Positions 14,249 to 18,206 of a stretch of 18,206 nt of DNA are shown one piece after another (position 1 is the stretch's first letter; each line of letters opens with the position of its first letter). The notes under the pieces were generated by a model that saw only the letters and a program-made list of their open reading frames with translations, had not been told where the DNA came from and made no database searches. The translations under genes and the position numbers were made by a program. This DNA is from Ferrithrix thermotolerans DSM 19514 (GTDB lineage: Bacteria > Actinomycetota > Acidimicrobiia > Acidimicrobiales > Ilumatobacteraceae). Location: positions 1 through 18,206 of the forward strand of contig CAMAQQ010000008.1 in assembly GCA_945860575.1 (NCBI GenBank), read 5' to 3'.

Positions 14249-15772
14249 TTAAAACGACATTTCTCGCGTGCGCAGACCAGATGCAAGATCAACTCGCAAC
14301 ATCAAAGCCAAATGCAAATGCGTCTCATCAATCATCTGAGGTGCGCCTGTCAAATCGGCAATCGTGCGTGCCACTCGACGCACCCGGTGATATCCCCGAC
14401 CTGTCAGACGACCCGATTCAAGTTCTTTGCGCAATAACTCTTCTGCTTTTTTCGTCAATGGCGCCGAGATATCGAGTTGTTGGCGAGTTAATGCAGAGTT
14501 TGTGCCACCAAATCTCGAAAACGCGAGACTTCGCGCCTTGGCAACTCGCGCCGCAACCACGCTTGTTGATTCGCCAACAACAGGCGAAATCAAATCGTTC
14601 GTGTTAGGTCGTGAAACAGCAACTCGCAAATCAAAACGGTCCAGCAACGGTCCAGAAAATCGGCGCAGATATCGTGCCCGCGCCGCATCATCACAGGTGC
14701 ATGAACCCGGTGTGCCTTCACCACACGGGCACGGATTCGTGGCCGCAACAAGCAAAAATTCTGCGGGCAAAACAACACTTGTGCGAGCACGGGCGAGGTG
14801 CACAACTCGTTGTTCAAGTGGTTGACGCAGTGCATCCAAAACTGACGGGGCAAATTCACCAAGTTCGTCAAGAAATAAAACACCGTGACTGGCCAAAGAG
14901 ATTTCGCCTGGTCGCATTAACGCCGTGCCACCACCGACCATCGCAACCATCGAAGACGAGTGATGCGGCGCGCGATACGGCGCATCTCTGATTAATCCGC
15001 TGTTTCGAAATTCTGTTTGCACCGACGAGTGAATCATCGTCGCCGAAATTGCCTGCTCGTCATCCAAAGAAGGCAAAAGACCAACTAGTCGTTCGGCGAG
15101 CATAGTTTTGCCAGCCCCAGGTGGACCAACTAAAAGTAAGTGATGTGAGCCGGCAGCCGAAATCTCCAACGCTTGGCGCGCGACGGGTTGTCCTTGCACA
15201 TCGGCGAGATCAGGTACTTTTTTAGATTTGCTGATCAAAGTTTTTTCTGAGATTTCTTTTTGCCACTCGCTACGACCAGAAAGACACTCAACGACTTCAA
15301 AGAGAGTCTTCGCTGAAAAAACTTGGGTGACTGTGGCGACACTGGCTTCACCAAGGTTCTCGGGTGCGACAACTGTTTGACGATCAATCGTCGCCAAGAC
15401 AAGTGGAGTTGCACCACGAACAGGTCTCAACGAACCGTCTAATCCCAACTCGGCGATAAACGCATACTGCGTGAGAATTTCAACCGGCAACAGGCCTTGA
15501 GCCGCGAGTAGACCAACTGCAATCGCCAAATCTAAACACGCTCCAGATTTTCGATCGCCACTTGGCGCAAGATTTACCGTGATTCTTCTGGTCGGCCAAG
15601 GTAAATCGCTTGACAATAATGCTGCACGAACTCGATCACGGCTTTCACGACAGACTTCATCTGGTTGACCAACAACGGTGAACCCTGGCAGCCCGATGCC
15701 AGCGTGAACTTCGACATCAACTCGTGAACCACGAACACCCAGCAAAGTTGCCGACCGAACTGATGCAAACAT
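14249..15772 (-). CDS. comM: YifB/ComM-family AAA+ ATPase (Mg-chelatase-like)
   Basis: 507 residues. The N-terminal ChlI-like/Lon-like domain (~20-145) has GIGLPGFTVVGQPDEVCRES and NLAPSGDRKSG. The AAA+ domain has Walker A GPPGAGKT at 216-223, Walker B VLFLDEL at ~298-304, and a cysteine cluster NPCPCGEGTPGSCTC at 346-360 that may bind metal. A C-terminal Mg-chelatase domain ends near LTRQQLDI-RVARTIADL. In Vibrio and Acinetobacter ComM is a hexameric helicase that drives branch migration during natural transformation; homologs are widespread in non-competent bacteria, so the role here is less certain. The ATG at 15770-15772 follows a G-rich run. Its stop lies one base before the dprA start, so the two are surely co-transcribed. 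It appears to be the first gene of the left-going cluster that ends with the M23-like gene. Confidence 0.96.
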   Translation of the reverse strand: MFASVRSATLLGVRGSRVDVEVHAGIGLPGFTVVGQPDEVCRESRDRVRAALLSSDLPWPTRRITVNLAPSGDRKSGACLDLAIAVGLLAAQGLLPVEILTQYAFIAELGLDGSLRPVRGATPLVLATIDRQTVVAPENLGEASVATVTQVFSAKTLFEVVECLSGRSEWQKEISEKTLISKSKKVPDLADVQGQPVARQALEISAAGSHHLLLVGPPGAGKTMLAERLVGLLPSLDDEQAISATMIHSSVQTEFRNSGLIRDAPYRAPHHSSSMVAMVGGGTALMRPGEISLASHGVLFLDELGEFAPSVLDALRQPLEQRVVHLARARTSVVLPAEFLLVAATNPCPCGEGTPGSCTCDDAARARYLRRFSGPLLDRFDLRVAVSRPNTNDLISPVVGESTSVVAARVAKARSLAFSRFGGTNSALTRQQLDISAPLTKKAEELLRKELESGRLTGRGYHRVRRVARTIADLTGAPQMIDETHLHLALMLRVDLASGLRTREMSF

Positions 15773-15801
15773 TCGCTCAAACCCCCATTTCTAATTTGCT
15801 T

Positions 15802-15840
15802 TATCTCTTTGACGCCAGCGGATATCTCATACCTGAGATA
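15802..15840. promoter_or_regulatory. Inverted repeat, candidate operator between comM and the lipoprotein gene
   Basis: TATCTCA (15823-15829) and TGAGATA (15834-15840) form a 7-bp inverted repeat with a 4-bp spacer. A further TATCTC half-site starts at 15802, exactly 21 bp (two helical turns) upstream of the first arm. The element lies 50-70 bp before the comM ATG and about 45 bp before the rightward promoter, the right place for a repressor or activator site. No regulator can be named from the sequence. Confidence 0.4.
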
Positions 15841-15884
15841 CTTGAGGAAGATGATTTTCAAAACGACATCAAGATCTAACTCGT

Positions 15885-15914
15885 TTGACAAATGTGTACA
15901 CAGTCATCTAAAAC
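15885..15914 (+). promoter_or_regulatory. Sigma-70-type promoter of the lipoprotein gene
   Basis: A perfect TTGACA (15885-15890) is followed after 18 bp by TAAAAC (15909-15914, 4 of 6 matches to TATAAT). Transcription would begin near 15921, about 17 nt before the ATG at 15938. This placement argues that the in-frame ATG at 15851 is not the start. Confidence 0.55.
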
Positions 15915-15937
15915 TGGCTGCACAATCGACAGCAAAA

Positions 15938-16324
15938 ATGTTCACACTTATTTCTTGTCTCGGATTATTTGTCGTCGCGTGCAGTGAAACTCCGCGGACG
16001 GCTACAAATTTCTGTCGTCAGTTGGCCAAGGAAGTCCCGTTCATTGGTGACCCACCAGTGACAGCGGCCGATGTCGCAGCGATGCTGGCAAGATACGAAC
16101 GCCTCAGTAAAGCCGCGCCCTTAGTGATTGAAGAAGAATGGAAATCACTTACCGAGTTGCTCGCAGTCGCCTCACGCGTGAAGTCGAGTGACCCCGAGAG
16201 CGTTCAAGCAGTCATTGAAATGGCTTACTCGACCGAAAAAGATTCTGCGACAGCCGCAAAATGGACGCGAGAAACTTGCGGAATCGATATCTCAAACGGA
16301 CTTAAAGTCGCGCCGACTGGCTGA
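15938..16324 (+). CDS. Small secreted lipoprotein of unknown function
   Basis: From the ATG at 15938 the protein has 128 residues and begins with a short hydrophobic signal (~2-14) ending in the lipobox-like LFVVAC (Cys15). It is therefore probably lipid-anchored on the outer face of the cytoplasmic membrane. The mature part is helical and contains two further cysteines, in NFCRQL and ETCGID, which could form a disulfide. Between them lie PPVTAADVAAMLARYERL, APLVIEEEWKSL and PESVQAVIEMAY. I know this pattern from hypothetical secreted proteins in Acidimicrobiia but no function. The signal peptide lacks a basic residue from this start; a longer form from ATG 15851 would supply several, but it would have the promoter inside it. 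The gene diverges from comM and ends only six bases from the clpP stop (convergent), with no room for a terminator. Confidence 0.75.
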   Translation: MFTLISCLGLFVVACSETPRTATNFCRQLAKEVPFIGDPPVTAADVAAMLARYERLSKAAPLVIEEEWKSLTELLAVASRVKSSDPESVQAVIEMAYSTEKDSATAAKWTRETCGIDISNGLKVAPTG

Positions 16325-16330
16325 AACTTT

Positions 16331-16921
16331 TTAGCGCATTTCTCCGCGCTTGACAATTACTTTGTCGACCAAACCATAATCGCGCCCTTGCTCAGCGGTG
16401 AACCATCGATCGCGCTCAGAGTCGGCTTGAATCTCTTCAAGTTTTCTGCCCGAATGGTGCGCGGTCAACTTGGCCATGCTTAATTTTGTGTATGCAAGTT
16501 GCTCGGCTTGAATCGCGATATCGGATGCCTGACCGCGCAACCCAGCCAACGGCTGATGCATCATGATCCGCGCATTAGGCAATGTGTACCGCTTGCCTGA
16601 AGCGCCAGCAGTCAACAAGAACTGACCCATCGACGCAGCAAGACCAAGGCAAACTGTGGCGACATCGCAAGACACAAACTGCATCGTGTCGTAGATCGCC
16701 ATGCCTGCGGTTACTGATCCGCCTGGACTATTCACATAAAGCCAAATATCAGCCTTTGGGTCTTCGCCTTCAAGAAACAACAACTGCGCACAAACTTGGT
16801 TGGCAATTTCATCATTGACATCGGTGCCGAGCATGATTACGCGACTTTTCAACAATCGCACAAAAATATCGCTGCGAGAATCGAAACCACCCTCAAGGGC
16901 TATAGGAAGAATATTTGACAT
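16331..16921 (-). CDS. clpP: ATP-dependent Clp protease proteolytic subunit
   Basis: ClpP forms the proteolytic chamber that works with ClpX or ClpC. The 196-residue protein has the catalytic triad Ser97 (LAASMGQF), His122 (IMMHQPL) and Asp171 (ERDRWF), together with VNSPGGSVTAGMAIYDTM and GLVDKVI. The length matches the mature-type family. Actinobacteria usually carry two clpP genes in tandem near tig and clpX; here the copy stands alone, 25 bp after the PLP-enzyme gene, so it may be an additional paralog or a separated member of the pair. The ATG is at 16919-16921, with AAGG too close (about 1-2 nt) to be a normal Shine-Dalgarno. Its end meets the convergent lipoprotein gene with a 6-bp gap. 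Confidence 0.96.
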   Translation of the reverse strand: MSNILPIALEGGFDSRSDIFVRLLKSRVIMLGTDVNDEIANQVCAQLLFLEGEDPKADIWLYVNSPGGSVTAGMAIYDTMQFVSCDVATVCLGLAASMGQFLLTAGASGKRYTLPNARIMMHQPLAGLRGQASDIAIQAEQLAYTKLSMAKLTAHHSGRKLEEIQADSERDRWFTAEQGRDYGLVDKVIVKRGEMR

Positions 16922-16946
16922 GCCTTGCAGGCTAGTGCGCTCGCAA

Positions 16947-18206
16947 CTATTGCCGACGGACGCCGCTGAAAATCACAATCACACGCTCGTCATCGGCAAT
17001 CTCGTGGCGTATTGCCAAAAGACCTGCGAGACCAGCGCTGCCAGTCGGACTGACATCAATATTTGTCACACGATGGGCAAGCGCATAACTTTCGTGAATT
17101 TGTTGTTCAGTTGCAACAACCGGATAACCGCCGCTGTCGGCCATTGCATTGCATGCGCCGATCCAGTCGTATGTCTCGTCGTCGAGAATTCCGTCGGCCA
17201 AAGAAACTGGCGTCTTCTCCCATGGCCACATACATTGCGACCATCGTGAACCCGCATTACGCGCACCACCGGTTGTATCAGCAATTTCAAAAGCGCGCGC
17301 GAGCGGCGCACATCCCTCTGTTTGCACCGCATGAATTTTTGGTTTAGTTGCTCCTGCGAAAAATCCACTCGCCGCGCAAGCCGCGAATGCACCACCACCC
17401 GCTTGCACGAACATGCGGCTAATCAACGAACCAGATAATTCTTCGGCGACGACCGCCATTTCAAAACCGATTGTCCGACCACCATCCAGACACCACGCAT
17501 TTTCTGGACCTTGAACTCCAAACGGAACACAACCTTGCTCAATGGCTTCGCGAAATCTAAACACGCACGGATCACCAGGCTGGTCGGTTACAAGTCTCGG
17601 GCAACGAATCACATTTGCTTGCAGAGAGTCTAAAATTTTCAGCGTTGCGGCGTCGGCATGTTCTGGTACGAAAACTTGAATTGGCCAATTGACCGCACGT
17701 GCGAGGGTGCTTGCCGCAATCGCTGCGTTACCGCAAGAGGCAATGGCCAACGCTGGCCGTTGTGCCGGCGACTTCCACGGTGCGCGACCGACTAGTTCTA
17801 CAGTGACGAGATGCAACAACTCAGTAAATAAATGTCTGGCTTTTTGTGAGCCTGCGACATTGTGCGTTTCATCTTTGATCCACACGCCACCACGATTGTT
17901 GAACCCAAGAGCGTCAGAAAGCGCGTCATTGCGTGCGAACGGCGTGGCGCAAAAACCGACACCTGCAACTTTTGCCACGGCTTGATCAAGATCACGAATA
18001 ATTTTGGTTCTAGCTGCAACGTCAAGACCGAGCGTTGCAGCAAATGCATCCCATGCCAAATATCTTTGAAATGCGATATATGGATTCGTGTCTCCGTTAC
18101 TGCGAAGCGACGCGATGGCGATCTCAAGTTCAAGCACATGATGTCTGTCGGAGCTAGTCGATTTTGGGCAACGCCAAGAAAAGATTTCATCGATTGAAAC
18201 TTTTGT
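16947..18206 (-). CDS. PLP-dependent fold-type II enzyme, threonine synthase-like, 5' end off window
   Basis: The frame is open from the stop at 16947 to the right edge (419 codons); the N-terminus is missing. A GTG at 18135-18137 lies inside the frame, but the 23 codons before it read like coding sequence (IDEIFSWRCPK..DRHHVLELE), so I treat it as internal. The cofactor lysine is in IKDETHNVAGSQKARH. SCGNAAIAAS resembles the asparagine loop, GGGAFAA the phosphate-binding glycine loop, and SPTGSAGLAG the late serine motif. These fit the threonine synthase / threonine dehydratase / cysteine synthase superfamily, and the WRCP near the N-terminus could be part of a Cys-rich ribbon seen in some threonine synthase-like proteins. 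The substrate cannot be fixed; threonine synthase is only one option. It precedes clpP on the same strand. Confidence 0.88.
   Translation of the reverse strand, partial: TKVSIDEIFSWRCPKSTSSDRHHVLELEIAIASLRSNGDTNPYIAFQRYLAWDAFAATLGLDVAARTKIIRDLDQAVAKVAGVGFCATPFARNDALSDALGFNNRGGVWIKDETHNVAGSQKARHLFTELLHLVTVELVGRAPWKSPAQRPALAIASCGNAAIAASTLARAVNWPIQVFVPEHADAATLKILDSLQANVIRCPRLVTDQPGDPCVFRFREAIEQGCVPFGVQGPENAWCLDGGRTIGFEMAVVAEELSGSLISRMFVQAGGGAFAACAASGFFAGATKPKIHAVQTEGCAPLARAFEIADTTGGARNAGSRWSQCMWPWEKTPVSLADGILDDETYDWIGACNAMADSGGYPVVATEQQIHESYALAHRVTNIDVSPTGSAGLAGLLAIRHEIADDERVIVIFSGVRRQ

Noticed and set aside
14248..14292. A 15-codon N-terminal extension of dprA starting at a TTG
   Set aside because: It lies inside comM; the ATG at 14247 directly after the comM stop is the simpler start.
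15809..15937. A 43-codon upstream extension of the lipoprotein
   Set aside because: It would contain the inverted repeat and the TTGACA/TAAAAC promoter, and has no conserved features.

Overview
The window is an actinobacterial housekeeping segment of roughly balanced base composition. The gene order comM-dprA-xerC-whiG-(M23)-rpsB-tsf-pyrH-frr-cdsA-dxr-rseP-ispG is the order I know from Actinobacteria around whiG and rpsB. A Rip1-like site-2 protease and a WhiG/FliA sigma factor fit that. The M23 protein (GNRGIEY in place of the usual zinc-binding HxGID) and the secreted two-cysteine lipoprotein suggest a planktonic, moderate-GC member of Acidimicrobiia. That placement is an inference. I see no tRNA, rRNA, CRISPR array, insertion sequence or prophage.

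Layout from left to right. (1) Positions 1-1970, minus strand: a sirtuin followed 15 bp later by a rhodanese + E1-like (MoeB/ThiF) sulfur-carrier activating enzyme that runs off the left edge. (2) Positions 2038-2457, plus strand: a small conserved protein of unknown function. (3) Positions 2480-10665, minus strand: a tightly packed run, rpsB-tsf-pyrH-frr-cdsA-dxr-rseP-ispG. It joins translation (S2, EF-Ts, ribosome recycling), UMP synthesis, CDP-diacylglycerol synthesis, two steps of the MEP isoprenoid pathway and an intramembrane protease. Neighbours mostly overlap or lie a few bases apart. (4) Positions 10666-10826: the rpsB leader, with an inverted repeat touching the Shine-Dalgarno sequence. 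(5) Positions 10827-15772, minus strand: comM-dprA-xerC-whiG-M23-like, again nearly gapless. It holds DNA uptake/processing functions, a tyrosine recombinase, an alternative sigma factor and a degenerate LytM-type envelope protein. (6) Positions 15773-16324: a divergent intergenic region with an inverted repeat and a good sigma-70-like promoter, then a plus-strand lipoprotein gene. (7) Positions 16331-18206, minus strand: clpP preceded by a PLP-dependent threonine-synthase-like enzyme whose N-terminus is beyond the right edge.

Starts were chosen from family alignment and local sequence. Several are GTG or TTG (sirtuin, frr, dxr, rseP, M23-like). The rpsB, ispG, dprA and lipoprotein starts are placed inside longer open frames. 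There is no stretch over 300 bases without a gene. Most of the window is ordinary, and I do not see a clear new multi-gene system. The items most worth a second look are the repeat-rich N-terminal extension of CdsA, the M23-like protein without zinc ligands, the short repeat-rich insertion in DprA, the rpsB leader structure and the palindrome upstream of comM.
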